A DNA stretch of 64,000 bases. It comes from Szabonella sp046295215 (GTDB taxonomy: Bacteria > Pseudomonadota > Alphaproteobacteria > Rhodobacterales > Rhodobacteraceae). The translations under genes were made by a program, and so were the position numbers. Position 1 is the first letter of the stretch. Every line of letters starts with the position of its first letter. Shown here one piece after another: positions 35,027 through 44,304 of the stretch. Under the pieces are notes generated by a model. It saw only the letters and a list, made by a program, of their open reading frames with translations. It had not been told where the DNA came from and did not search any database. The stretch spans positions 1 to 64,000 of the forward strand of contig JBKBNP010000024.1 of NCBI GenBank assembly GCA_046295215.1, written 5' to 3'.

Positions 35027-36030
35027 AATCCCCCTTTCCGTTCTCCGCCATCGTCGAACAGGACGAAATGAAACTGGCCATGGTGCTGACGGCGGTGGAC
35101 CCCGGCATCGGCGGCGTCTTGGTGTTCGGGGATCGCGGCACCGGCAAATCGACCGCCGTGCGCGCCCTTGCGGGCCTTTTGCCGCCCATCCGCGCGGTGG
35201 AGGGCTGCCCGATCAATTCCGCCCGGCCCGAGGATTGCCCCGACTGGGCGCAAGTCACCTCCCGCCGCATCGTAACCCGGCCCACGCCCGTCATCGACCT
35301 GCCCCTGGGCGTGACCGAGGACCGCGTTGTGGGCGCGCTGGACATCGAACGCGCGCTGACACGCGGGGAAAAGGCGTTTGAACCCGGCCTTCTGGCGCGG
35401 GCCAATCGGGGATACCTCTATATCGACGAGGTGAACCTGCTCGAAGATCACATCGTGGACCTGCTTCTGGACGTGGCGCAATCGGGCGAGAATGTGGTGG
35501 AGCGCGAGGGCCTGTCGATCCGCCATGCGGCGCGCTTCGTACTGGTCGGGTCCGGCAACCCCGAGGAAGGCGAATTGCGCCCGCAGCTTCTGGACCGGTT
35601 CGGCCTGTCGGTAGAGGTCGCCTCCCCCCGCGATGTGAAAACCCGGGTCGAGGTGATCCGCCGCCGCGACGGCTATGAAAACGACCACGAGGCATTTCTG
35701 AAACGCTGGAAGGCCAAGGATGCCACGCTGCGCCGCAAGATTTTGGCCGCGCGTGAAGCGCTGCCGAACCTTGTGACGCCCGATGGGGTGCTGGAGGATT
35801 GCGCGGAGCTGTGCATCGCGCTCGGGTCTGACGGGCTGCGCGGGGAATTGACATTGCTGCGCGCGGCCCGTGCCTTGGCGGCTTTTGAGGGGGCCGCGAC
35901 CGTAGGCCGGGCGCATCTGCGCGCCGTTGCCCCCTCGTCGCTGCGCCACCGCCTGCGCCGCGATCCCCTGGACGAGGCTGGCAGCGGGGCGCGCGTGGCC
36001 CGGATGCTGGACGAGGTTCTGCCCGCATGA
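35023..36030 (+). CDS. bchI: Magnesium chelatase ATPase subunit I
   Basis: 335 residues, AAA+ ATPase. Walker A GDRGTGKST is near residues 39-47, and the Walker B region YLYIDEVNLLEDHIVDLLLD and the sensor segment FVLVGSGNPEEGELRPQLLDRFG follow. With BchD it forms the ring that drives Mg2+ insertion into protoporphyrin IX by BchH. The start at 35023 forms ATGA with the crtA stop, and the end forms ATGA with bchD. Confidence 0.97.
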   Translation: MKSPFPFSAIVEQDEMKLAMVLTAVDPGIGGVLVFGDRGTGKSTAVRALAGLLPPIRAVEGCPINSARPEDCPDWAQVTSRRIVTRPTPVIDLPLGVTEDRVVGALDIERALTRGEKAFEPGLLARANRGYLYIDEVNLLEDHIVDLLLDVAQSGENVVEREGLSIRHAARFVLVGSGNPEEGELRPQLLDRFGLSVEVASPRDVKTRVEVIRRRDGYENDHEAFLKRWKAKDATLRRKILAAREALPNLVTPDGVLEDCAELCIALGSDGLRGELTLLRAARALAAFEGAATVGRAHLRAVAPSSLRHRLRRDPLDEAGSGARVARMLDEVLPA

Positions 36031-37709
36031 CGCCGCCCCCGCCCGACCCGCGCTGGCTGATGGCGGAGCGGGCCATATTGCTGTGGCAGATGGACCCTTC
36101 AGGCCTTGGCGGGCTGTGGCTGCGCGCCCGCGCGGGCAGTCTGCGCGACCGGCTGCTGGCGGGCATCACCGCCTTTGTCCCGCGCCGCATTGCGCCGGGC
36201 ATCGTGGATGAGGCGCTTTATGGCGGGCTGGACCTTGCCGCGACACTCGCCACCGGGTGCAAGGTCATCGGGGGCGCGTTGCTGGCCAGCCCTACCCCGA
36301 TTGCGCTGACCATGGCCGAACGCTGCCCCCCCGGCCTTGCCGTGCGGCTGGGGCGCTGGATCGACGAGGGCGGCGCGCTCTTGGCACTGGACGAGGCGGC
36401 CGATGGCGACGACTCCCCGCCCTCAGCGCTGACCGACCGGTTGGGGTTGTTTGTCGATCTGGACGGGATCGGCTGGCAGACGAGCCGCGCGATCCTGCCC
36501 GATGCCGCTGCGCTGGACAGTGCGCGTGCAAGACTGCGCGCCGTCCATATCCCCGCCGAAGCGGTGGAGGCCATCACCGCCACCGCCGCGCGCATGGGCA
36601 TCGCCAGCCTGCGCGCACCGCTGCTGGCGCTGGCCTGCGCGCGTGCCAGTGCCGCCCTGCGGGGTGCGGATACGGTCGAAGAGGAGGATCTGCGCCTCGC
36701 GGCCGCCCTCTGCCTCGCGCCGCGCGCGCTGACCCTGCCCGACGCGCCCGAAGATGACGCCGAGCCCCCCCCGCCCGAGCCGCCAAGCCCGGAGGAAGGC
36801 GAGGACGCCACCGCCCCGGACCCCGAAACCATGCAGATCCCCGAGGAAATGTTGCTGGAGGCCGTGCGCGCGGCCCTGCCCCCCGGCTTACTCGAAAAAC
36901 TTGCCGCAGGCCGCGCCGCGCGCGTGGCCGCAGGCAGCGGCGGCACCGGGGCGGGCCACAAGGGCAACCGGCGCGGCCGCCCCCTGCCCTCGCGCGCGGG
37001 CCGCCCCGATGGCCAGTCGCGCATCGACCCGGTTGCAACCCTGCGCGCTGCCGCCCCCTGGCAACCGATCCGCCGCAGGCTTTCGCCCGACCGCACCGGC
37101 CTTCTGATCCGGGCCGAGGATTTCCGCCTGCGCCGGTTTCAGGAAATGTCGGACCGGGTGCTGATCTTTGCCGTCGATGCCTCCGGGTCTGCCGCCATGG
37201 CGCGGCTGGGCGAGGCGAAGGGCGCGGTGGAACTGTTGCTCGCACAAGCCTATTCGCGGCGCGACCATGTGGCGCTGCTGGCCTTTCGCGGCACCGGGGC
37301 GGAACTGCTGTTGCCGCCCACGCGGTCACTGGTGCAGACCAAGCGACGGCTGGCGGGCCTGCCGGGGGGCGGGGGCACGCCGCTCGCATCGGGCCTGCGG
37401 CTGGGGATGGAACTGGCGCAACTGGCGCGCAGTCGCGGGATGACGCCGACGCTGGCGCTGCTGACCGACGGTCGGGCGAATGTCACGCTGGACGGGCGCG
37501 GCGACCGGGCCACGGCGATGGAGGAGGCCATCCGAATGGCGCGCGCCTTTGCCGCCAGCGGCACGCCCGGTCTTGTGCTGGACACCGCCAACCGCCCGCA
37601 ACCCGAGCTGCGGGCGCTGGCTGCCGCCATGCGCGCGCCCTATCTGCCGCTGCCGCGCGCCGATGCGCGCGCGCTGTCGGCGGTTCTGTCCAGCGCGCTG
37701 GAGGGCTAG
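36027..37709 (+). CDS. bchD: Magnesium chelatase ATPase subunit D
   Basis: 560 residues. The N-terminal ~230 residues form a degenerate AAA+ domain lacking the Walker A of BchI; a Pro/Glu-rich acidic linker (about residues 240-275, PEDDAEPPPPEPPSPEEGED) follows; the C-terminal ~190 residues are an integrin-I domain with the metal site DASGS (MIDAS) and the TDGRANVT turn. BchD bridges BchI and BchH. ATGA overlap with bchI; bchO starts 3 bp after the stop. Confidence 0.96.
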   Translation: MTPPPPDPRWLMAERAILLWQMDPSGLGGLWLRARAGSLRDRLLAGITAFVPRRIAPGIVDEALYGGLDLAATLATGCKVIGGALLASPTPIALTMAERCPPGLAVRLGRWIDEGGALLALDEAADGDDSPPSALTDRLGLFVDLDGIGWQTSRAILPDAAALDSARARLRAVHIPAEAVEAITATAARMGIASLRAPLLALACARASAALRGADTVEEEDLRLAAALCLAPRALTLPDAPEDDAEPPPPEPPSPEEGEDATAPDPETMQIPEEMLLEAVRAALPPGLLEKLAAGRAARVAAGSGGTGAGHKGNRRGRPLPSRAGRPDGQSRIDPVATLRAAAPWQPIRRRLSPDRTGLLIRAEDFRLRRFQEMSDRVLIFAVDASGSAAMARLGEAKGAVELLLAQAYSRRDHVALLAFRGTGAELLLPPTRSLVQTKRRLAGLPGGGGTPLASGLRLGMELAQLARSRGMTPTLALLTDGRANVTLDGRGDRATAMEEAIRMARAFAASGTPGLVLDTANRPQPELRALAAAMRAPYLPLPRADARALSAVLSSALEG

Positions 37710-37712
37710 GCC

Positions 37713-38597
37713 ATGGCCGATCTGCCGTCCGACCTGCCCCCCGATCTGCCCGCCAACTGGCCGATGCGCGACGCCTCGCATCTGGTGACCACCGCAGGAC
37801 ATCGCTGGCATGTGCAGCAGATGGGGACCGGGCCTGACCTGCTGCTGCTGCATGGCGCGGGGGGGGCGACCCACAGTTGGCGCGCGCTTGCCCCGCTGCT
37901 GGCACCACACTTCAGGCTGACAATCCCGGATCTCGCCGGTCAGGGGTTCAGCCGGATGGGCGCGCGGGGCCGCGCAGGGCTTGATGCAATGGCCGGGGAT
38001 CTGACGTCCCTTTGCGCGCATCTCGACATCCGGCCACAGGGGATCCTCGGCCATTCCGCAGGGGCCGCGATTGCCCTGCGGATGACCACGACCCTGCCGC
38101 AGCCCCCGCAGGCCTTGGTCGGCATCAATGCGGCTCTGGGCTCCTTCGACGGCATTGCGGGGGTTCTTTTTCCGGTCATGGCCAAGGCGCTGACCTATGC
38201 GCCTTTCCTGCCACAGATCATCGCACGAGCCTGGGGCACCGAGTCGAAAGTCGCCTCGCTCCTCGCCTCCACCGGCTCGCCACTCGATGTCGAAGGTCGC
38301 ACGCTTTATCAGACGCTTGTGTCGCGACCTTCACATGTCGAAGGCACGCTTGCCATGATGGCGCAATGGCGGCTCGACGCGCTTCTGGCCTCCCTGCCGG
38401 GGATTGCGACACCGACGCTGCTGGTTGCCGCCGCCGATGACCGTGCGGTGCCGTCCATGGTATCAGCCCGTGCCGCCGCGCGATTGCCGGTGGCGGACTA
38501 TGCCGAATTGCCGCAAGGCGGGCATCTGCTGCATGAAACACGCCCCGAAGCGGTCGGAGGGCTGATCCTGCCCTTTCTCAACCGGCATGTCAGGTAA
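37713..38597 (+). CDS. bchO: BchO, alpha/beta hydrolase linked to Mg chelatase
   Basis: 294 residues. Alpha/beta hydrolase fold with HGAGGATHSW (oxyanion region), the nucleophile elbow GHSAGAAIAL, and a late His in LPQGGHLLHETRPE. It is always found with bchID in purple bacteria and is presumed to help Mg insertion; the reaction is unknown. Last gene of the crtA-bchIDO operon; its final 8 bp overlap the end of the convergent idi. Confidence 0.92.
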   Translation: MADLPSDLPPDLPANWPMRDASHLVTTAGHRWHVQQMGTGPDLLLLHGAGGATHSWRALAPLLAPHFRLTIPDLAGQGFSRMGARGRAGLDAMAGDLTSLCAHLDIRPQGILGHSAGAAIALRMTTTLPQPPQALVGINAALGSFDGIAGVLFPVMAKALTYAPFLPQIIARAWGTESKVASLLASTGSPLDVEGRTLYQTLVSRPSHVEGTLAMMAQWRLDALLASLPGIATPTLLVAAADDRAVPSMVSARAAARLPVADYAELPQGGHLLHETRPEAVGGLILPFLNRHVR

Positions 38598-39135
38598 CGA
38601 CGCGGCGCAACTCCGGGCCGAAGATCCGTTCCATATGCTCGGACAGATAGATCCGCAGCCAGGGCGTGAAGCGATCCGGCCAGCGACGGGTTTCCGCCGC
38701 GAGGTCATACAAGTCGACCCAGCGGACGGCCTGCACTTCCGACGGGTTCAGCGCCATGGCCAGATCGGCGGGCGCATCGGCGGTGAACACTTCCACCACC
38801 TCATGTTCGGTCAGCCCGCCGCCTACTTCGGCGCGGTATTCCACCTGCCCCGCATGGGCCATCCGCAGCCCCTTGATACCCAGCTCCTGCGCCAGCCTGC
38901 GATTGGCACAATCCGCCGCCGTCTCGCCCCAATGGGGATGGGTGCAGCAGGTATTGGCCCAGAGGTTCGGCGTGTGGTATTTCCCGGCGGCGCGCTGCTG
39001 GATCAGCACCTTCCCTGCGGACAGAACAAAAACTGACACCGCAAGATGCCGCAAGCCGCGCCTGTGGACGTCCAGCTTGTCCAGCGGGCGCAGATCGCCG
39101 TCGAGCCAAGCCGGAATCAGGTCGTTGTCCATCAT
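38590..39135 (-). CDS. idi: Isopentenyl-diphosphate delta-isomerase, type I
   Basis: 181 residues, Nudix fold. It interconverts IPP and DMAPP. The active-site Cys is in WANTCCTHPHWGE and the conserved Glu-rich metal site in GLTEHEVVEVF; the Nudix helix ADCANRRLAQELGI is intact. It sits at the end of the bchG-bchP operon with an ATGA overlap to bchP, supplying isoprene units for the pigment tails. Confidence 0.95.
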   Translation of the reverse strand: MMDNDLIPAWLDGDLRPLDKLDVHRRGLRHLAVSVFVLSAGKVLIQQRAAGKYHTPNLWANTCCTHPHWGETAADCANRRLAQELGIKGLRMAHAGQVEYRAEVGGGLTEHEVVEVFTADAPADLAMALNPSEVQAVRWVDLYDLAAETRRWPDRFTPWLRIYLSEHMERIFGPELRRVVT

Positions 39136-40319
39136 GTCCAGACCGGCGAGACAAGGCGCGTCAGATGCGCAAGGTTCTTGAGCCCGATCTTCAGATGGGC
39201 AAGCGGGCGCGCGGCCACCAGTTTCTTGTTCATATAGGCCTCGAAGGTCAGGCGCTGCACATCGACATCATGGCACAGGCTCACGAATCGCTCGCGCCGT
39301 TCATCCGACCGATAATAGGCATCCTGCATCGAGCGCAAAACCTTGAACACCATCTTGTGCTCTTTCATGAACAGCTTGCGTGCAATCGCAAGGTCACGCG
39401 TCCGGCCGGAGGCAAGGCAAGCCAATGCCGCCGTTGCCGCCACACGCCCCCCCGCCATCGCGTAATAGATGCCTTCGCCCGAAGACGGGGCCACCACCCC
39501 CGCCGCATCGCCCGCCAGCACCACATCGCGCCCGTTGTCCCAGCGGTCCATCGGGCGCAGCGGGATCGGCGCGCCTTCGCGGCGGATCGTTTCGCAATCG
39601 GTCAGGCCCGACATGGCGCGCAGGTCGGCAGTGGCTTTCTTCAGGTCCACGCCCTCGACTTCGGTGCCCATGCCGACAGAGACGGATTTGCCATGCGGGA
39701 ACACCCAGCCATAGAAATCCGGGCTGATGCGCCCATCATAGATCACGTCACAGCGGATCGGGTTATAATGGTCATTGGCAGGCGGGGCCTTGAGGATCTC
39801 GTGATAGGCAATGACGTAAGGGATCTTGTCACCGCCCGGCACCTCGGCCCGGGCCACGCCCGAGCGCGCACCGTCCGCCCCGATCATCAGCCGCGTGCGG
39901 CTTCGGCGTTCGGCGCCGCTGGCCTTGTCGCGCCAGACAACCATCGTGCCGCCCGCATCCCGCTCGATCCGCAGGAAGGTGCCGGTGAGCCGGGTCGCCC
40001 CGGCACTGGCCGCGCGCAGCCGCAGGAATTCGTCGAAATGCTCGCGGTCCACCATGCCGACAAAGCCGTTCTCGATGGGAATATCGACCGCGCGGCCTGT
40101 GGGCGAGATCATCCGCGCGGTCTGGATGCGGGCAACAATCTGGGCGTCGGGAATGTGGAAATCGGCAATCAGGCGCGGCGGGATGGCCCCGCCACAGGGC
40201 TTGATCCGCCCCGCCCGGTCCAGAAGCGCCACACGGTGACCGCGCCGGGCGACATCCTCGGCCGCCGTCGCCCCGGAAGGCCCGCCGCCCACAACGAACA
40301 CGTCAAAATCCATCGTCAT
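39132..40319 (-). CDS. bchP: Geranylgeranyl (bacterio)chlorophyll reductase BchP
   Basis: 395 residues. The FAD-binding motif VFVVGGGPSGATAAEDVARRGHRVALLDRAG lies near residues 8-38, then the signature KPCGGAIPP. It reduces the geranylgeranyl tail of bacteriochlorophyll a to phytyl in three steps. Its start overlaps the upstream MFS gene (ATGA) and its stop overlaps idi. Confidence 0.95.
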   Translation of the reverse strand: MTMDFDVFVVGGGPSGATAAEDVARRGHRVALLDRAGRIKPCGGAIPPRLIADFHIPDAQIVARIQTARMISPTGRAVDIPIENGFVGMVDREHFDEFLRLRAASAGATRLTGTFLRIERDAGGTMVVWRDKASGAERRSRTRLMIGADGARSGVARAEVPGGDKIPYVIAYHEILKAPPANDHYNPIRCDVIYDGRISPDFYGWVFPHGKSVSVGMGTEVEGVDLKKATADLRAMSGLTDCETIRREGAPIPLRPMDRWDNGRDVVLAGDAAGVVAPSSGEGIYYAMAGGRVAATAALACLASGRTRDLAIARKLFMKEHKMVFKVLRSMQDAYYRSDERRERFVSLCHDVDVQRLTFEAYMNKKLVAARPLAHLKIGLKNLAHLTRLVSPVWT

Positions 40320-41602
40320 TCCCCCGGTATCAGGCGGCCCTCCGGCGCGGGGGATGCCCGGTCCAGTATCCGCAATCCCATGATGGCGGCGGCCCCGAAA
40401 AGCCCCGCCTCGAACAGAAACACCGTGCCAAAGGCGCTTGCATCGGTCATCGCCAGCCGCATCAGATCGACCAATGCCGCGCCCGTCAGCCCGCCAAAGC
40501 CCGCCGCAATCGCCTGACTGGCCCCCCAGAGGCCCATCCGCGTGCCTTCACGCGCGCCACGCCCCTCACCGGCCAGTTGCATCATCGACCCGATCGCCGC
40601 GACCGCGAACATGCCGTTGAAGAGGCCCAGAAGCACGACCACCGGCATCAGCATCGCCGCCTCGCCCGCCTGCCCCAGCCCGGCAATGCAGATCAGCGCC
40701 AGGGCCGAGCCGAGGCAGCCCGCCACGACCCAGGCCCGGAGTGACCCCAGCCGCAACCCTGTCGCCGCAACCCCGACCGCCAGCATCCCCAGAAACACCC
40801 CGCCATTCTGCGCGCCCGACAGCGTGGTTGTCTGCCCGGGCGTCATGGCGAAGACGAGACCCGCATAGGGTTCAAGGATCAGTTCCTGCATGAAATAGGC
40901 CGTCATCGACAGGAACACGAAAATCGTGAAGGCGCGTGCGCGCGGTTCGGCCCAGATCTCGGCCAGACCCTGCCGGAAGGGCAAGGGCCGCGCTTCGGGC
41001 GCGCGGGGGGCCACGCCCCGCTCGATCCCCCAGATGGCCAGCGTGGTCAGCACGACCGCAGAACCGCAGACCGTGCCCACCACCGCCATCAGCCGCACCG
41101 GGCCATAGGGGTCGAGGAACTGGCCTGAGATGCCCGCCGTCATGGCAATGCCGAAAATCATCATTAGCCAGGTGATCGTCGCCGCAGCCGCCCGCCTGCG
41201 CGGATGGGTCGCAATCGCCAGCAGCGCCAGCAGTGAGGTGCCCGAGGCCCCCACGCCCACCCCGATCAGCGCATAGGCCAGCACCGACAGCGCAAGCGCC
41301 ATCCAGAACTCGGCCGCCATCAGAGTCACCGCATAGGCCGCCAGCACCGCCCCCGAGGCCAACAGGACCATGCCCCCGAGGATCCAGCGCGTGCGGCTGC
41401 CTCCGGTATCGGCGCGGTAGCCCCAGTTGGGGCGGGACAGTTGCACCCCGTAATGCAAGCCCACCAGCAGCCCCGGCAAGAGCGCCGGCAGCGCCAGTTC
41501 CACCACCATCAGCCGGTTGAGCGTGGAGGTCATCAGCACCACGATGGCCCCGAGGCTCATCTGCACCAGGCCCATGCGGAAAATCGACAGCCAGCCCAGC
41601 AT
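40316..41602 (-). CDS. PucC/LhaA-family membrane protein between bchG and bchP
   Basis: 428 residues, 12 transmembrane segments, BCH1/PucC subfamily of the major facilitator fold. The segment MTSTLNRLMVVELALPALLPGLLVGLHYGVQLSRP near residue 25 is the family hallmark. Members deliver pigment or help assemble LH complexes; this one always sits with bchG and bchP (the orf428 position in Rhodobacter) and is distinct from LhaA at 54 kb. Its start shares position 41602 with the bchG stop. Confidence 0.9.
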   Translation of the reverse strand: MLGWLSIFRMGLVQMSLGAIVVLMTSTLNRLMVVELALPALLPGLLVGLHYGVQLSRPNWGYRADTGGSRTRWILGGMVLLASGAVLAAYAVTLMAAEFWMALALSVLAYALIGVGVGASGTSLLALLAIATHPRRRAAAATITWLMMIFGIAMTAGISGQFLDPYGPVRLMAVVGTVCGSAVVLTTLAIWGIERGVAPRAPEARPLPFRQGLAEIWAEPRARAFTIFVFLSMTAYFMQELILEPYAGLVFAMTPGQTTTLSGAQNGGVFLGMLAVGVAATGLRLGSLRAWVVAGCLGSALALICIAGLGQAGEAAMLMPVVVLLGLFNGMFAVAAIGSMMQLAGEGRGAREGTRMGLWGASQAIAAGFGGLTGAALVDLMRLAMTDASAFGTVFLFEAGLFGAAAIMGLRILDRASPAPEGRLIPGE

Positions 41603-42507
41603 CAGAGCGCCTCCAGCCCGCGCAGGGCAAAGGCCGAAACCATCATCCCCGACACATAGAGCAGAACGCCCGTGCCATTATACCAGGGCGCCTTGGCCTT
41701 GGGGTCGCGCAGCAGCACCCGCATGGCCGCGAACTGGCCCAGCAGTGCCACAGTCACCGCCAGCGCATGCCAGGGCGTGCCCCAGATCACCAGAAGCGCA
41801 ATCACCAGCAACTGCGCCAGCGCCATCACCGTGCAGGCGATCCGCGCCGCAACCTCGGGGCCGAGCGTCACGGGCAGTGAGCGCACGCCATGCTGGCGGT
41901 CCCCCTCCAATGCCTTGAAATCATTGAGCGTCATGATGCCATGCGCACCAAAGGCATAAAGCAGGGCAATCATCACGATCTCCGCACTCGGCGCACCTGC
42001 CGCCAGAACGGCAGCCCCGGTGAACCAGGGCAGCCCTTCATAGCACAGGCCCACCAGCCCCGGCCCCCACCAGCCCGAGCGTTTCAGCCGCACAGGTTCT
42101 GCCGAATAGGCCCAGGCGGCCAGCACACCCACAACCGTCGCGCCAAAGCCCCAGGGCCCCAGAAACCAGCCCATGACCAGCGACAGGACCGACATCGTCA
42201 GCGCCACCCACAGCCCCCAGCGCCCCGGTATGCGCCCCGAGGGGATCGGGCGGTGCGGTTCATTCACCGCATCCACATGCCGGTCGCACCAGTCATTCGC
42301 GGCCTGACTCATCCCGCAGACCACCGGCCCGGCGAGGATCACCCCCAAGACAACCAGCGGCCATTGCGCGGCAACCGACCCGCCCGAGGAGATGACGCCG
42401 CAGAGATAGGCCCACATCGGCGGAAACCATGTAATCGGCTTGATAAGTTCCAACAGCGCGCGCGGTTGCGGCAGCGAAGAGGTGTGTAATGCTGAGCTGA
42501 CATTCAT
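41602..42507 (-). CDS. bchG: Bacteriochlorophyll synthase BchG
   Basis: 301 residues, UbiA prenyltransferase family, about eight to nine transmembrane segments. It esterifies bacteriochlorophyllide a with geranylgeranyl or phytyl diphosphate. The catalytic NDWCDRHVDAVNEPHRPIPSG motif is near residues 74-94; the opening PRALLELIKPITWFPPMWAY matches the family. The ATG at 42507 fits the usual length but has no Shine-Dalgarno and is preceded within 1 bp by a PpsR operator, so the mRNA may be leaderless or the start may differ. Confidence 0.95.
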   Translation of the reverse strand: MNVSSALHTSSLPQPRALLELIKPITWFPPMWAYLCGVISSGGSVAAQWPLVVLGVILAGPVVCGMSQAANDWCDRHVDAVNEPHRPIPSGRIPGRWGLWVALTMSVLSLVMGWFLGPWGFGATVVGVLAAWAYSAEPVRLKRSGWWGPGLVGLCYEGLPWFTGAAVLAAGAPSAEIVMIALLYAFGAHGIMTLNDFKALEGDRQHGVRSLPVTLGPEVAARIACTVMALAQLLVIALLVIWGTPWHALAVTVALLGQFAAMRVLLRDPKAKAPWYNGTGVLLYVSGMMVSAFALRGLEAL

Positions 42508-42508
42508 G

Positions 42509-42526
42509 TGTCAACTAAACACTACA
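42509..42526 (-). promoter_or_regulatory. PpsR operator directly at the bchG start codon
   Basis: A TGT-N12-ACA site ends 1 bp before the bchG ATG on the minus strand. Within it, TTGACA reads toward bchG immediately before the ATG, so a -35 here would put its -10 inside the annotated coding region. Only a single site is seen. Confidence 0.7.
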
Positions 42527-42838
42527 AATCAGAGTCGGGCAAGCATGCTCTTGACCCACGTCGCCGATCCGAACGGACAATCAGGCGCCTCGCAGGACCA
42601 GCGCTGCGCCTCGGAAACCTGCCCGGCGGACGGGGCGGGACTGCCGGACGGGTGATTGGGCAAAACCGCATGCCGATGCCTGAAAGAGGAGTTGGTCCGA
42701 AGCCGGGACTTCTCCCGCACCGCCACCCATCCAGACCGGCACTTTCTGCCGCACCATGCAGACATCAAACAGAACCCGCGAAGCAGGATCACTCAGGGCA
42801 AATGCGTCGTCAGAGACCCGGCCTTCGCCCCACCGGGC
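42527..42838. other. 312-bp gap between bchG and ppsR, no gene seen
   Basis: Beyond the bchG-proximal operator I find no convincing gene: the open frames here are short and lack ribosome sites or family features. There is an imperfect GC-rich inverted repeat just after the ppsR stop (ACCCGG...CCGGGC, about 42816-42838) that could end ppsR transcription. Confidence 0.5.
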
Positions 42839-44266
42839 TCAGTCGTCCTTGCTCAGCAACCCGTATTTGCGCAGCTTGACATAGAGTGACTGCCGGGAAA
42901 GCCCCAGCATCTCGGCCGCCGCGACGCGGTTGTTCCGGGTCAGTTCCACCGCGGTCTCGATGCACATGCGTTCGACCATCTCGGCCGTTTCGGCGACGAT
43001 GTCCTTGAGCTTGGCGGATCCGACGAGTTCTACAACCGAATTTCCGCCATCCTCGGTCCCGCCAGGGCCGGGGCGGCGCATGGCCTCGGCCCGGCTTGAA
43101 TCGCGCACCACCAGAACCATGGTCGGATTGGGCCGGTCATTGAGCCAGCTTGCCGATATTTCGGTCGAGATCTGGGCCTGAAAGGTCGTCATCAGCTTTG
43201 TCGAATACATCCGCATCCGGCCCGACCGGCGCGCATTGTCGATCAGCACCTTCAGATCAACCGCGCCGCGCACCAGAAAGTCCCCGAGCGACCGGCCCTT
43301 GACCGCCGCAAGATTGCTGGCATCCGTCATGTTCAGAAAAGCCTCGTTCGCGGAACGGATGACGCCGTCACGGTCGGTGAACACGATCCCGTCCACACCT
43401 TCGTGGAACAGTCGCATCAGCCCGTCGCCAAGCTCATCCTGCGCAATCGTTCCCATGTCGGGCACATCGAGACGGCACAGCAGCAGCCGCTCGCCCGCCG
43501 CGCGAAACACCATCGGAACCATCATCAACAGATTGTTCGACCGCCGCGCCTGCATCTCTATCGGGGCGGCGGCATCGGCGGTGGCGAGGCTCGACATGGT
43601 TTCCAGAAGTTCGCCCCGCCGGCGCCCCACGAATTCCTGCGCGATGGACGATCCGATCAGATCGACCCGAGACGCCCCCAGCAGGGTCGCCGCCGTGGCG
43701 TTCAGATCGACAATCCGCCCGCTCGACATAGACACCAGGATGATCGCGTCCCGCGTCACCTCCATCAGCACACGATAGCGCGTGTCGATCTCCCGTTGCG
43801 CCTCGTAGTCGCGCTCCAGCGCCAGTTGCACGCTGACAAGTTTCTGCTGGATTTCCGCAATCGGGCGCAGATCGCGCCCCAGCATCAGGAAACTGGCGTC
43901 GCGAGACAGGCGGTGAAGCGAATAGCGGATCGGAAAATCGAGATTGGATTCGCCGATATGGGTCACTTCCACGACAAGCGACGTGCCCTCATCGGCGTCA
44001 CTCAACTGTTCCAGCCGCCGGTCGAGCTTGACCACGCTTTCGTTGGTCAGAAGGCTGCGGACCGGCGCGCCCTCCCAATGGGAAAGTTGCCCGAAAGACC
44101 GGTGGTGCGGATTGACCAGCACCGAGATGACACTACCATCGTGAGCAACATGCAGCGCAATGTCCGAGGCCGTCGAAATGATTTCCGACAGCAATTCCGG
44201 CGAAACGATCGGGATCGACCCGCGGTTCAATTTTTCCGAGCCATTCGACTGCACTGTCTGTTCCAT
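42839..44266 (-). CDS. ppsR: PpsR/CrtJ, redox-responsive repressor of photosynthesis genes
   Basis: 475 residues: an N-terminal domain, PAS domains (about residues 160-280 and 290-390) and a C-terminal Fis-type helix-turn-helix with NNRVAAAEMLGLSRQSLYVKLRKYG. Two cysteines, C264 and C435, lie where R. sphaeroides PpsR has its redox pair (C251 and C424); C435 is at the edge of the DNA-binding helices (ERMCIETAVELTR). It represses bch, crt and puc genes under oxygen by binding TGT-N12-ACA, of which nine copies are in this window. ppaA lies 38 bp upstream on the same strand. Confidence 0.95.
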   Translation of the reverse strand: MEQTVQSNGSEKLNRGSIPIVSPELLSEIISTASDIALHVAHDGSVISVLVNPHHRSFGQLSHWEGAPVRSLLTNESVVKLDRRLEQLSDADEGTSLVVEVTHIGESNLDFPIRYSLHRLSRDASFLMLGRDLRPIAEIQQKLVSVQLALERDYEAQREIDTRYRVLMEVTRDAIILVSMSSGRIVDLNATAATLLGASRVDLIGSSIAQEFVGRRRGELLETMSSLATADAAAPIEMQARRSNNLLMMVPMVFRAAGERLLLCRLDVPDMGTIAQDELGDGLMRLFHEGVDGIVFTDRDGVIRSANEAFLNMTDASNLAAVKGRSLGDFLVRGAVDLKVLIDNARRSGRMRMYSTKLMTTFQAQISTEISASWLNDRPNPTMVLVVRDSSRAEAMRRPGPGGTEDGGNSVVELVGSAKLKDIVAETAEMVERMCIETAVELTRNNRVAAAEMLGLSRQSLYVKLRKYGLLSKDD

Positions 44267-44304
44267 CCTGTTGCCGCATACCCACCGGATGGGAAAGCGG
44301 CCGC

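Noticed and set aside
42440..42889. Several short frames in the bchG-ppsR gap
   Set aside because: No ribosome sites and no family likeness, and they overlap the bchG operator or ppsR end.
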